Positions 7,594 through 16,910 of a stretch of DNA of 64,000 nucleotides are shown piece by piece. The stretch is from assembly GCF_000956175.1 (NCBI RefSeq), contig NZ_CP011070.1:1606147-1670146 (forward strand), read 5' to 3'. A program made the position numbers and the translations under genes. Under the pieces are notes generated by a model. It ran no database searches. It saw nothing but the letters and a program-made list of their open reading frames with translations, and was not told the origin of the DNA. Source of the stretch: Nitrosopumilus adriaticus. Its GTDB lineage: Archaea > Thermoproteota > Nitrososphaeria > Nitrososphaerales > Nitrosopumilaceae. Each line of letters begins with the position of its first letter. Within the stretch, counting starts at the first letter, position 1.

Positions 7594-9720
7594 TTATCTA
7601 ACCTTTCGTAACTCGGCCTTTATGTTATCCGCAATGGTTGAACCAATTTTATCAATCTCTGCTAATTTATTCACAGGGATTTTTGACAAATCATCTAAAT
7701 TCTTTATCCCATGTTTGTATAGAATTCTGGCTCTGACTCTTCCGATTCCTTTGACTTTAACCAGGTCAAGTAATTCTTTTCTAATTCCATATACAATTCT
7801 TGTTCGTAAATCAGCTAATTCGTCTAGTAAATCAGCTCTCTCGACGTGTTTTGAAATCTCTCTTAAGCAGTATGTAAGCCAATTGGCATTTTCAGCCATC
7901 CTATGCATATCTCCTGACTCTATTCCAAGGCTATCAGAGAGAGACAATTCTGAAGACTCGGTAATCCATGACTGCAAAGCCAAAAGGCTTCTTGAGCAAT
8001 CATATTCAGAAATTGGCTCTAAGAGTTCTGAGGAATTGTTTTCTATCATCAAACTAGCTGATTCATAGTCTTTTTGTCGTAGTGAAAATTTTGGAAAAAA
8101 TTCATCACAATTGGAAATTAAATGTAAAAATCCAAACGTATGATTTCGTTCTTCAGATACATTTTCAATTGCATCTCTAAAATATGTTGCAGTTAAGGGA
8201 TCAATATACAACATTGATGTCTTTTTTCCAAATTCAGTAGCTGCATATCTTTCTCCTTTTTTTATTATCAGATACTTGCTAGAAAGAAAACGTAGAGAGA
8301 TGTCAATTGCAAATTTTAACGTGGGTTTTCTTGATTGTAATCCTCCCAAGGTTTGCAAAAAGAATTCCAAGATCTCTTCTTTTTTAATTCCAGGATGTGT
8401 CACAATTACACTGAGAATATGAGTTCTCAAAGACTTATCATCAGTGATCTTTGAAACAATTGGTTCTGGTTCTCCATTTATGTAATACTCTATAAGATCT
8501 TCAGTGTTTCCATTTCCAACAATTATTGATTCACCAAAATCATCGTATTGAGGTCGTCCTGCTCTGCCACATAGTTGTTTGTACTCTAGAATACTAATCG
8601 GTCTATTTGCCCCAACTTTTGCATTGTATCGATTAATATTTGAAATTACAACTCTTCTTGCGGGAAGATTCACCCCTGCAGCTAAAGTTGGTGTAGACGA
8701 TAATAGTTTGATTGTCCCTTTACGAAATTCAGTCTCTATGATCTCTCTGCATTTTTGATTTAATCCTGCATGATGAAATGCAACTCCTTTTTTAACAAGA
8801 ACAGCCAAAGTTTTTACTAATTCAGTATGTTCATTTTCAGAGAGGATTTTTTTTGATGTTTTTTCCAAATCATGTAATTCATTTTTTTTTAAAATCTGAA
8901 AAATTGCATCAGCAGCTTTTGTTGCTAGAGATTTTGAGCGAGTTCTAGTTTCAGCAAATACTAGTGATTGACCCCCTTGTTGTACTGATTGTACGCCTAA
9001 ATCAATAGGTGTTCCACGGAGACTGCGCTCAACTTCAAAGGTTTTACCATCACTCATAGTCACCTCCCCCCCATCACATACTCCTTCTGAGAGAGGTACT
9101 GGTCGCCAGTCATTTTTTACTAGTTTACAATTTAGCCAATCTGCAATTTCATCAGAATTTGTAATTGTCGCACTAAGACCTACAAGTTGGGGTTTTGTAT
9201 CCAAAAGTTTTAGCTGAGTCAATATCATTTCAAGTGTTGGTCCACGACTTTCGTCTCCTATCAAATGTACTTCATCTGAAATTACTAGGCCAATTTCTTC
9301 AACCCATTCCACACCATGCCTAATTATGGAATCCATCTTTTCATTTGTTAATATCAACACGTTACTTTTCTCTAGGTTTTTCTCAATATTTTCAAAATCA
9401 CCAGTAGATATTCCAATTTTAATTTTTTTTCCTAATGCTACTTTTTCTAATTTTTTAAATTCAGAAAACTTTTCAGCTGCAAGTGCTCGCAATGGACTAA
9501 GATAAACTACTTTTCCATCATTTTTTGAAAGATAACTAATCATTGCAAGCATTGCAATCAAAGTCTTTCCACTTGCAGTAGGGGCAGATACTAGAATACT
9601 TTTACCATCTAATAATCCAGACTTTACACTGTCAGCTTGTGGAGGATATAATTTTTCAAAACCTTGAGATTGTAAAAAATCAATTGCTGATTTTGGAAGA
9701 TCTAGTTTTTCAATTTTCAT
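7594..9720 (-). CDS. hel308: Hel308-type superfamily 2 DNA helicase
   Basis: A 708-residue Ski2/Hel308 helicase. Q-motif region PPQAD; Walker A SAPTASGKT (46-53); DEVH box at 149-152; QSLVFAETRTR (motif IV); TPTLAAGVNLPARRVVI (motif V); QLCGRAGRPQYD (motif VI). A winged-helix and ratchet domain follow. The C-terminus is a helix-hairpin-helix domain (VKGIGRVRARILYKHGIKNLDDL), matching domain V of archaeal Hel308. It works at stalled replication forks and in recombination. It overlaps mcm by 4 bp and abuts the glycosyltransferase. All key residues are present. Confidence 0.95.
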   Translation of the reverse strand: MKIEKLDLPKSAIDFLQSQGFEKLYPPQADSVKSGLLDGKSILVSAPTASGKTLIAMLAMISYLSKNDGKVVYLSPLRALAAEKFSEFKKLEKVALGKKIKIGISTGDFENIEKNLEKSNVLILTNEKMDSIIRHGVEWVEEIGLVISDEVHLIGDESRGPTLEMILTQLKLLDTKPQLVGLSATITNSDEIADWLNCKLVKNDWRPVPLSEGVCDGGEVTMSDGKTFEVERSLRGTPIDLGVQSVQQGGQSLVFAETRTRSKSLATKAADAIFQILKKNELHDLEKTSKKILSENEHTELVKTLAVLVKKGVAFHHAGLNQKCREIIETEFRKGTIKLLSSTPTLAAGVNLPARRVVISNINRYNAKVGANRPISILEYKQLCGRAGRPQYDDFGESIIVGNGNTEDLIEYYINGEPEPIVSKITDDKSLRTHILSVIVTHPGIKKEEILEFFLQTLGGLQSRKPTLKFAIDISLRFLSSKYLIIKKGERYAATEFGKKTSMLYIDPLTATYFRDAIENVSEERNHTFGFLHLISNCDEFFPKFSLRQKDYESASLMIENNSSELLEPISEYDCSRSLLALQSWITESSELSLSDSLGIESGDMHRMAENANWLTYCLREISKHVERADLLDELADLRTRIVYGIRKELLDLVKVKGIGRVRARILYKHGIKNLDDLSKIPVNKLAEIDKIGSTIADNIKAELRKVR

Positions 9721-11804
9721 ACTCGGTTATAGTGACCGGGTTTTGATTCATAAATAGATGCTTCTCTGAGCATTCTTCGGATATAGTTTCGAGCTTCCTC
9801 TTCTGTGAATTTTTCACTCTTTTCAAGTTCTTGGACAAACGTCCTTTCCTCTACTGGGACTTTATTGTCACCTTCTAGACTTTTTAGGATATCCATGAAT
9901 AATTGCATTTTTGATACCTCACTTCTTGGCTTTCCTTGTAAGACACCAAGGTCTACCTTTCCAGTATTGACATCAACTCCTGCATCTTGAAGCATACTCT
10001 GAATTAGGAAGATTGCACGCTCAGCATCCTCTTCTTCTACCTTGTCTTTCATGAGCAATCTTGCTCTAGCAGTAGAGAGTCGAATAATTCCTTCTAATTG
10101 TCTTGGAGTAACGGTAATCATTTCTTCAGATTCTACATTTCTCATCTGGAGATAGTATGATAGAATTTTTTCTTCGGCTTCTTTTGTTAATTCAGGAATT
10201 CCACGTTTTGCATATGATAGGTATTTTGTAAGTAAATCAACTTCAATTACAGATTTTTTATCAGTTCCTTGAGTAGTATTTCTTTGAATAATGTGTCTTG
10301 CAATCTTTTCATCTCGTTCTTTTGTAGGAATGTCTCTTACTACAAAGATCAAATCAAATCTTGTAAGTAACGGAATTGGTAGATTTACATTTTCTGTAAT
10401 ATTTTTGAATGGATCATATTTTCCATACATTGGGTTTGCAGCAGCTAAAATTGAAGTTCTCGCATTTAATGTTGCAACTATACCACCCTTTGCAATACTT
10501 GCTGATTGCTGTTCCATGACTTCGTGTAAAGCACTTCTATCTTCAGGTTTCATCTTGTCAAATTCGTCTATACTTACTAGACCTTGATCACCAAGCACTA
10601 CAGCACCAGCTTCCAACATCATAATTCCTGTTTTATCTCGGACTACTGCAGCAGTAAGTCCTGCAGCAGTTGAACCCCTACCAGAAGTATACAAGCCTCT
10701 TGGTGCAATTCTTGCACAGAATTTTAGCATCTCACTTTTTGCAGTACCAGGATCTCCAACTAGAAATACGTTAATGTCTCCTCGAATCTTACTTCCATCA
10801 CCAAGTAATCTCTGATTAGAACCTACAATTAGTAGCAAAATTGCTTCTTTGATTAATGCTTGTCCCTGAATGTGTGGTGCAAATGAATCAATCAATCTTT
10901 GATAAACATCAGAACTTTGACCAAGAGATTTGATCATCTTTTCTTCTTCAGGTGAAATTTCTTCTCTCCCTATTTTTCTATCAGTTTTAGAACCACGTCC
11001 ACTTAGAAATTCAATATTATTTCCTTCAATTCTTAATCGATATAATCCACTATGACCTCTCTGAATCCCTGCTACAGATTCTTGTTCAACTCTGACAACA
11101 CCTGTAAGAATAATTCTATCACCAGGTCTTGAATTATCTACTAAATCCTGCCTAATTGTGACATCAATATAGTGAGGAAGTTGTCCCGGAGGCAAGTCCT
11201 CAGGGAGTTCTTGTAATCTAAGTATCTGAAAATCAATGAACTTACTAGCTTCAGGTTTTAACTCAAAGTCACGCTGTTTGCAATTTGGATTGTCACATAC
11301 AACTGGAATTTTTACATCCATTCCTTTTAGTTGAATTACTTTGGTTGTATGCTCATCAGGGCATACAAAAACTAGTTCTTTTGCTAGAGGCTTTACTTCG
11401 GATGCTCTAACTACCATTCCTGAAACACTAGTAATGTGTCCAATTGTTTCAGCATTGATTTGTCTTAAGCTTCTTTCAAGTGGAAAATTAATTAACCTTA
11501 CACGAACTTCATCTTTGATTTTTTCAGCATAATCAGGAAATCTTGTTTGAAGAGCTTCTTTGATTGCTCTAGAAAATGCATCAAAGATTCTATCAGGATT
11601 TGAAGAAAAAATTACTTCAATTTGTGGTTCGACTACTAAATCATTATAATCTACTATGATGTATTTAGAATTCTTTGGCATCATCTCGTCGATTGCATCT
11701 ACATACTTGTAATTACCATTCTTATCTTTGAATCTAGTTAGAAATTCTTTTACTTTATCAGATAAAGCAGAATCAGTAAAAGTACTAGTTTGTTTGGTGC
11801 TCAT
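9717..11804 (-). CDS. mcm: Replicative helicase MCM
   Basis: A 695-residue minichromosome maintenance helicase, typical for archaea. The N-terminal domain has an OB fold and a zinc site (C148, H152, C170, C175). The AAA+ domain has Walker A GDPGTAKS (350-357), Walker B VSIDEFDKM and the arginine finger in PLLTRFDLIFV. A C-terminal winged helix (KSEKFTEEEARNYIRRML) ends the protein. It unwinds DNA at the fork with GINS and Cdc45/RecJ. Its start overlaps the GINS-like gene by 20 bp and its stop overlaps hel308, giving a replication operon. No intein. Confidence 0.97.
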   Translation of the reverse strand: MSTKQTSTFTDSALSDKVKEFLTRFKDKNGNYKYVDAIDEMMPKNSKYIIVDYNDLVVEPQIEVIFSSNPDRIFDAFSRAIKEALQTRFPDYAEKIKDEVRVRLINFPLERSLRQINAETIGHITSVSGMVVRASEVKPLAKELVFVCPDEHTTKVIQLKGMDVKIPVVCDNPNCKQRDFELKPEASKFIDFQILRLQELPEDLPPGQLPHYIDVTIRQDLVDNSRPGDRIILTGVVRVEQESVAGIQRGHSGLYRLRIEGNNIEFLSGRGSKTDRKIGREEISPEEEKMIKSLGQSSDVYQRLIDSFAPHIQGQALIKEAILLLIVGSNQRLLGDGSKIRGDINVFLVGDPGTAKSEMLKFCARIAPRGLYTSGRGSTAAGLTAAVVRDKTGIMMLEAGAVVLGDQGLVSIDEFDKMKPEDRSALHEVMEQQSASIAKGGIVATLNARTSILAAANPMYGKYDPFKNITENVNLPIPLLTRFDLIFVVRDIPTKERDEKIARHIIQRNTTQGTDKKSVIEVDLLTKYLSYAKRGIPELTKEAEEKILSYYLQMRNVESEEMITVTPRQLEGIIRLSTARARLLMKDKVEEEDAERAIFLIQSMLQDAGVDVNTGKVDLGVLQGKPRSEVSKMQLFMDILKSLEGDNKVPVEERTFVQELEKSEKFTEEEARNYIRRMLREASIYESKPGHYNRV

Positions 11805-12315
11805 TTATGCCTCCTGTAATTTGTTTTTCAAATTCTTTGCTGTTATCATAGATAGTTTTGTAGAAAATATTTTCTTCAACAGTTAGTTTGTTGTATAATT
11901 CAGAATTTAGTTTGATAGAGTCTGCCATCTTTACAAGTTTACCCCTTCGCATTCTAAACAATTCAAGCATCATGCTTTCAACTTTATCAAAATCATCACG
12001 ATTCAATTCTTTTAGTGATTCTCTTAATTTAATGTAAAAATGCGGATCAAGTGTTGATATTTGATATTCGCCAACCATCTTTTCTTTCGATAGTGCTTGC
12101 TTTAATTCGGTAATCATATCAGGAGAATCCAATACCCCGAGGTTATTCTCAGATAGAATCTTTCCGACCCATTGAGGAATGTTGTTAGTATCACCCTGCG
12201 TTGCTTCAATTTTTACTCCAGCAACATTGAACTTAAAATCTTGATTAACTGTAAATTTAGCATCCTTTAGGCGGTATCCAATAGAATGAACTTTTTCTAC
12301 TTTGTCAATTTCCAT
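11785..12315 (-). CDS. GINS-family replication protein
   Basis: 176 residues directly upstream of mcm and overlapping it by 20 bp, a classic archaeal arrangement. The N-terminal part is beta-rich with NIPQWVGKILSENN (about residues 45-58), like the B domain of Psf2/Psf3. The rest is helical (DPHFYIKLRESLKEL, ELFRMRRGKLVKMA, LTVEENIFYKTI), like the GINS A domain. The B-then-A order points to the Gins23 type, while the helical motif wording also resembles Gins51. The family is likely and the subtype uncertain. GINS bridges MCM and other fork proteins. Confidence 0.75.
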   Translation of the reverse strand: MEIDKVEKVHSIGYRLKDAKFTVNQDFKFNVAGVKIEATQGDTNNIPQWVGKILSENNLGVLDSPDMITELKQALSKEKMVGEYQISTLDPHFYIKLRESLKELNRDDFDKVESMMLELFRMRRGKLVKMADSIKLNSELYNKLTVEENIFYKTIYDNSKEFEKQITGGINEHQTN

Positions 12316-12507
12316 GCGAGATCACTTATCCTCTTTTAGATCCTCAAGTATCGGATCGATCAATTCTGTTAACAATTTGGTGAGATCAATTGATCCTAAT
12401 TAATCTCAGGCTGATCGCAAGGAGATTTTGTTATATTTTGATTTTAAGATATGGTATGATACTATAACCAATTCGGATTTATTAATGGGGTTTAGCCCTT
12501 AGGACTC
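12316..12507. promoter_or_regulatory. Divergent promoter region with seven GATC sites
   Basis: The 192-bp spacer separates the minus-strand GINS-mcm-hel308 operon from plus-strand rfcS. GATC occurs at 12320, 12339, 12354, 12358, 12384, 12392 and 12413. It also holds the palindrome GATCAATTGATC (12384-12395). A TATA-like atttatta (about 12477-12484) lies about 27 nt before the rfcS ATG, giving a leaderless start. Confidence 0.6.
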
Positions 12508-13458
12508 ATGCTGGATAGTGGTATGTGGGTAGAAAAGTATAGGCCAACAAAACTCTCAGAAATTGTAAATCAAACTGAAATTATTGGCAGTTTAGAGGCA
12601 TTAATCAAAGATCCAACAGACATGCCACATTTGATGTTTTCAGGTTCTGCAGGAGTTGGAAAGACAACTGCTGCATTATGTATTGCAAATCAAATTTTAG
12701 GAGTAAATTTCAAAGATTACACATTAGAGCTAAACGCTTCAGATGAGAGAGGGATTGGCATGGTCAGAGAGAAGGTAAAGAAATTTTCAAGATTTGCCGG
12801 AATGGGAGAAGTTCCATTCAAGATCATCATACTAGATGAAGCAGATGAGATGACTGCAGATGCTCAAACAGCACTTAGAAGAATCATAGAAGACACTGCA
12901 AAATATTGCAGGTTTATTTTCATTGCAAATAACATATCAAAAATTATCGACCCAATTCAAAGCAGATGTGCTACCTTCAAGTTTACAACAATTCCAGAAG
13001 AGGATCTCATCAAAAGGTTAGAGGAGATTGCAAAAAAAGAGAAAGTCAAATTTGATAAAAAAGGACTCAAAGCAATTTATGATTATTCTGAAGGAGATAT
13101 GAGACATGCAATTAATCTAATGCAGGCAACTGCAAGTCTGGGAGGAATTACTGAAGAACATGTCAAGGGTTCAGCAGGTCTGACCAAAACCTCTGATGTA
13201 GATGAGGTTCTAAAGATTGCATTAGCAGGCAAGGTTGCAGAAGCAAGAGAGAAGATGATTGAATTAATCAAGGTGTATGGAATGTCAGAATCAGATTTTC
13301 TAAAATATCTCAACTCAGCAGTTTTCAAATCAAAGCATGAAAAGTTATCAGATATTTTAGAGATAATTGCAAAATATGATTATAGAGTTCTAGTTGGAGC
13401 AAATTCTGAAATTCAGCTATCTGCAATGCTAGCAGAACTCGGAAAAATAGAAAATTAA
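12508..13458 (+). CDS. rfcS: Replication factor C small subunit
   Basis: A 316-residue AAA+ clamp loader subunit. It has WVEKYRPTKLSEIV at the N-terminus, Walker A GSAGVGKTT (46-54), DEAD Walker B (110-113), the SRC motif at 152-154 in QSRCATFKF, and a C-terminal helical collar. RfcS oligomerises with RfcL to load PCNA at primer junctions. Length matches archaeal RfcS and there is no intein. It is divergent from the GINS-mcm-hel308 operon, so fork proteins are clustered here. RfcL is not in the window. Confidence 0.96.
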   Translation: MLDSGMWVEKYRPTKLSEIVNQTEIIGSLEALIKDPTDMPHLMFSGSAGVGKTTAALCIANQILGVNFKDYTLELNASDERGIGMVREKVKKFSRFAGMGEVPFKIIILDEADEMTADAQTALRRIIEDTAKYCRFIFIANNISKIIDPIQSRCATFKFTTIPEEDLIKRLEEIAKKEKVKFDKKGLKAIYDYSEGDMRHAINLMQATASLGGITEEHVKGSAGLTKTSDVDEVLKIALAGKVAEAREKMIELIKVYGMSESDFLKYLNSAVFKSKHEKLSDILEIIAKYDYRVLVGANSEIQLSAMLAELGKIEN

Positions 13459-13460
13459 AA

Positions 13461-13544
13461 CGCAGAGAGAGGGATTTGAACCCCCGTATGCTTGCGCACA
13501 CAGGCTCTCAAGGCCCGCGCCCTACCGAGCTAGGCGACCTCTGC
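13461..13544 (-). tRNA. tRNA-Ser (anticodon TGA)
   Basis: The reverse complement is an 84-nt class II tRNA. Acceptor GCAGAGG/TCTCTGC with discriminator G73 (serine identity), anticodon loop CTTGAGA giving TGA, a long variable arm (TGTGCGCAAGCATAC) and T-arm GGGGGTTCAAATCCCTC. No intron and no encoded CCA. Reads UCA and related codons. Confidence 0.95.
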
Positions 13545-13617
13545 GAAAACTGTTCAATAGAAGTGATTAAAATTTGTTGATGTGGAATAGAAAAATAAGA
13601 AAAAAGAAAAAATTTCT

Positions 13618-14166
13618 TTAATCGTGTGCGTGTGGGTTTTCAGAACCAGATTTCATAATTACATATGTTCCGGCTGCTTTCTCGTGCCATTCTTGGTTAG
13701 CTGATTCGATACGAATAGCTCCTTCAGGACAGATTTCTTGACATGCCATACAAACTGTACAATCGTGTTCTCTGATTGGTTGTGATTTGTCTGTATAATC
13801 TAATCTTTCATCTTGTTCTGTTAGGCCAGTTCCTTCAAAAGTTTCTCCCATTACTTTATCTGCTGGAATATCTTTTTCGGTTCTGTACCATTGGAATGTT
13901 TGTACTGGACATACACTCATGCATGAACCAGCGGCTACACAGGAATCCCAATCGACTGCAACAGTAGTTCCATGAATTCCAAGAGGAACTTGTTTTTCTC
14001 CTCTTGCTTCATAGGCTGCTTTTACATCTTCATTTGAGAATGCTGCACCATCAGTTCTTCCCTCACCCCAAATCCAGTGGAAATTCTCACCATCTGCATG
14101 GCTTGTTTTTCCCTTTGGTTTTACATCGTTGTGACAAAAGTCTTCTGGTATTTGTAGATCTGCCAT
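13618..14166 (-). CDS. Zinc-containing 7Fe/8Fe-type ferredoxin (copy 1)
   Basis: A 182-residue dicluster ferredoxin of the thermoacidophile (Sulfolobus) type with an N-terminal extension. Cluster I motif CVAAGSCMSVCP has C76, C82, C86; cluster II CTVCMACQEICP has C136, C139, C142, C146. His at 12, 23 and 30 in the extension are candidate zinc ligands. In Sulfolobus and in copy 2 an Asp sits between the first two cluster I Cys; here it is Ala79. The likely role is as electron carrier for 2-oxoacid oxidoreductases and carbon fixation. A paralogue lies 98 bp upstream on the same strand. Confidence 0.92.
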   Translation of the reverse strand: MADLQIPEDFCHNDVKPKGKTSHADGENFHWIWGEGRTDGAAFSNEDVKAAYEARGEKQVPLGIHGTTVAVDWDSCVAAGSCMSVCPVQTFQWYRTEKDIPADKVMGETFEGTGLTEQDERLDYTDKSQPIREHDCTVCMACQEICPEGAIRIESANQEWHEKAAGTYVIMKSGSENPHAHD

Positions 14167-14264
14167 AATCAGACTACCTCAAAATATTATTTAAATCTAG
14201 ATATAATTAGTCGAGACTAAATAAAAAATAATAAAAATTTCTAGATATAATCGGTCTTGAAATT

Positions 14265-14798
<534 letters not shown>

Positions 14799-14898
14799 TT
14801 AAAGCTAGATAAGCTGAATTATGTATTCATGGTAAAATATCGATCTGCTAGGAATGATTTCCTTACGTTCATAACGCTGAACGATCAATTCTCGGGAT

Positions 14899-15564
14899 AT
14901 GGATATTATCAAATTTGATGTGTATCGTGGCCCTAACATCGGGGTTTACACTAGAGTTAACGATAGTGTAATTTTACTCCCAATGGGATATGCACAATCA
15001 AAAGCAGACAAACTTGCAAAACATCTTGATGTGGAATGTCTATTCATGTCAATTGCAAATACAAGACTAATTGGATCATTATGTGTGATGAATAACAAAG
15101 GAATTCTAATTCCAAAAACAGCTTACCAAGATGAATATGATTTTCTCAAAAATGAAACAGAATTAGAAGTAGGAGTTCTTGATTCAAAATTATCGGCCTT
15201 AGGAAATGTAATTTGTACAAATGATAAAGGAGCAGTTGTTTCCCCATGGTTATCTTCTCAAGACTGCAAAAATATTTCAGATGTTTTAGGAGTAGAAGTA
15301 ATTCAGAAAAAAATTGCAGGTTTTAATCAAACAGGTGCTGTAATGGTTGCAAATAATTCTGGTGCTGCCATCCATCCAGAAGCTGACGAGGAAGATATGA
15401 AGACATTTTCCAATTTATTAGGCGTAAAAATTGAGCAATGCTCCATTAATAATGGAATTCCATATGTTGCATCAGGAATATTGGCAAATAATCATTCCAT
15501 AATTGTTGGATCATTAACTACAGGTCCTGAAATTATGATGCTAACTAGAGCTTTTCTAAATTAA
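14899..15564 (+). CDS. eif6: Translation initiation factor aIF6
   Basis: 221 residues forming the five-fold pseudo-symmetric pentein repeat of eIF6/aIF6: RGPNIGVYTRVND, NTRLIGSLCVMNNKGILIP, GNVICTNDKGAVVSP, TGAVMVANNSGAAIHPEA, VASGILANNHSIIVGSLTTGPEI. aIF6 binds the large ribosomal subunit and blocks subunit joining. Length matches archaeal members. Its last 20 bp overlap the 3' end of the convergent hisS gene. The ATG at 14899 gives the conserved N-terminus. Confidence 0.96.
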   Translation: MDIIKFDVYRGPNIGVYTRVNDSVILLPMGYAQSKADKLAKHLDVECLFMSIANTRLIGSLCVMNNKGILIPKTAYQDEYDFLKNETELEVGVLDSKLSALGNVICTNDKGAVVSPWLSSQDCKNISDVLGVEVIQKKIAGFNQTGAVMVANNSGAAIHPEADEEDMKTFSNLLGVKIEQCSINNGIPYVASGILANNHSIIVGSLTTGPEIMMLTRAFLN

Positions 15565-16828
15565 GAACAGATTTTGGATCTTCAGTTAATTTCTCTAGTG
15601 AAATCGTTCCTTCTGTTCCATTAATCATATCTTTTAGAACAACATTTCCTTCTTCAAGCTCATCAGGTCCAACTATAATTGAAAATTTTGCATTGTTTGC
15701 AATATCCATTTGTTTTTTTAGATTTCTTCCTGCCAAGTCAATATCAGTTGGGATATTATTGAGTCTTAATAGCGAAGCAATTGAATGAGCAACTTTTTGC
15801 ATTTCCTCATTGATGTATAACACAGCAACTCTTTTTTGTAATATTTCTGGAATTATTTTTTGCTCTTGCATTGTAAGAATAATTCTTTCAGCTCCCCCTG
15901 CAACTCCAGTTGCACCAATGTCTTCTCTTCCAAATGCTTTAGTCAGTGTATCATATCTACCACCACCTGCCAATGCTCCTAATGTTGAATTTTTATCAAA
16001 TACTTCAAAAACAATTCCTGAATAATAATCCAATCCTCTAACTATACCAAAATTAATTCTTACATTAGAAACACCACGATTTTCAAGTGAATCAAATAAT
16101 TGTTTTAGTTCATCCCATGATTCTAATTGTGTCGTATCAAATAATTTTTCAACTTCTGAAATTGTTCCTTTAATTTCTGAGAACTCTAGAATCTTTTCTA
16201 TTTTTTCTGTTTCGTATCCTTTTGCTAGAAATTCTTTTAGAATTTCATCTTTGGATTTTTTTGCAATTTTATCTACTGCTCTTAAAATATCAGCGACTAG
16301 TTCAGGTTCTTTTGAATTGAAAATTTTGTTAATGTAAGACTCTACTAGATTTCTATGATTAATGTCAATTGTAATTCCTTTGAGTAATAGTGAATCAAAT
16401 AATCTGGAGGTCAGTTCAATTATTTCAGCTTCTGATTCAATGGAAGATTTCCCATACACCTCGATATCCCATTGGTGAAAATATCGATATCGTCCCTTTT
16501 GTGGTTCGTCATATCTGAATACACCACCAAAACTTGAGAGTTTTGCAGGTAGTTTCATAGATTTTTGAGATGCGGCATATCTTGTCAAACCCATTGTAAA
16601 ATCAAATCTTAATGCAACTTCTCTGTCCCCTTTATCTTTGAAATAGTAAATTTCATCTCTAATTCCTGGACCTGACTTTGTTTCCAAAGTAGATAGCAGT
16701 TCGATTGGAGAAGGATCCATGAACGAGAACCCGTACAAATTGGATAGTTGTTTGAAATGGTATCGGATATGTTCAAGATTTGCATTTTCTGCACCCTCAA
16801 AATCTTTCATTCCGCGCGGTAGTTCCAA
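15545..16828 (-). CDS. hisS: Histidyl-tRNA synthetase
   Basis: A 427-residue class II synthetase. Motif 1 lies near the N-terminus, motif 2 GRYRYFHQWDIEVYG includes the arginine loop, and the HisRS-specific GLDYYSGIVFEV and GGGRYDTL motifs are present. A C-terminal anticodon-binding domain (RVAVLYINEE, then a RNLKKQMDIANNAKFSIIVG segment) completes it. It charges tRNA-His. The N-terminus MELPRGMKDF is typical of the family. It is convergent and overlaps aIF6 by 20 bp. Confidence 0.96.
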   Translation of the reverse strand: MELPRGMKDFEGAENANLEHIRYHFKQLSNLYGFSFMDPSPIELLSTLETKSGPGIRDEIYYFKDKGDREVALRFDFTMGLTRYAASQKSMKLPAKLSSFGGVFRYDEPQKGRYRYFHQWDIEVYGKSSIESEAEIIELTSRLFDSLLLKGITIDINHRNLVESYINKIFNSKEPELVADILRAVDKIAKKSKDEILKEFLAKGYETEKIEKILEFSEIKGTISEVEKLFDTTQLESWDELKQLFDSLENRGVSNVRINFGIVRGLDYYSGIVFEVFDKNSTLGALAGGGRYDTLTKAFGREDIGATGVAGGAERIILTMQEQKIIPEILQKRVAVLYINEEMQKVAHSIASLLRLNNIPTDIDLAGRNLKKQMDIANNAKFSIIVGPDELEEGNVVLKDMINGTEGTISLEKLTEDPKSVLNLEKL

Positions 16829-16910
16829 GATGATTCTTTCTAAGATGGTTGTGATTTAGATATTTCTGTGAGAATGCCAGTTTTTTAAAGAGATTTTTTC
16901 TAAGAAACTT

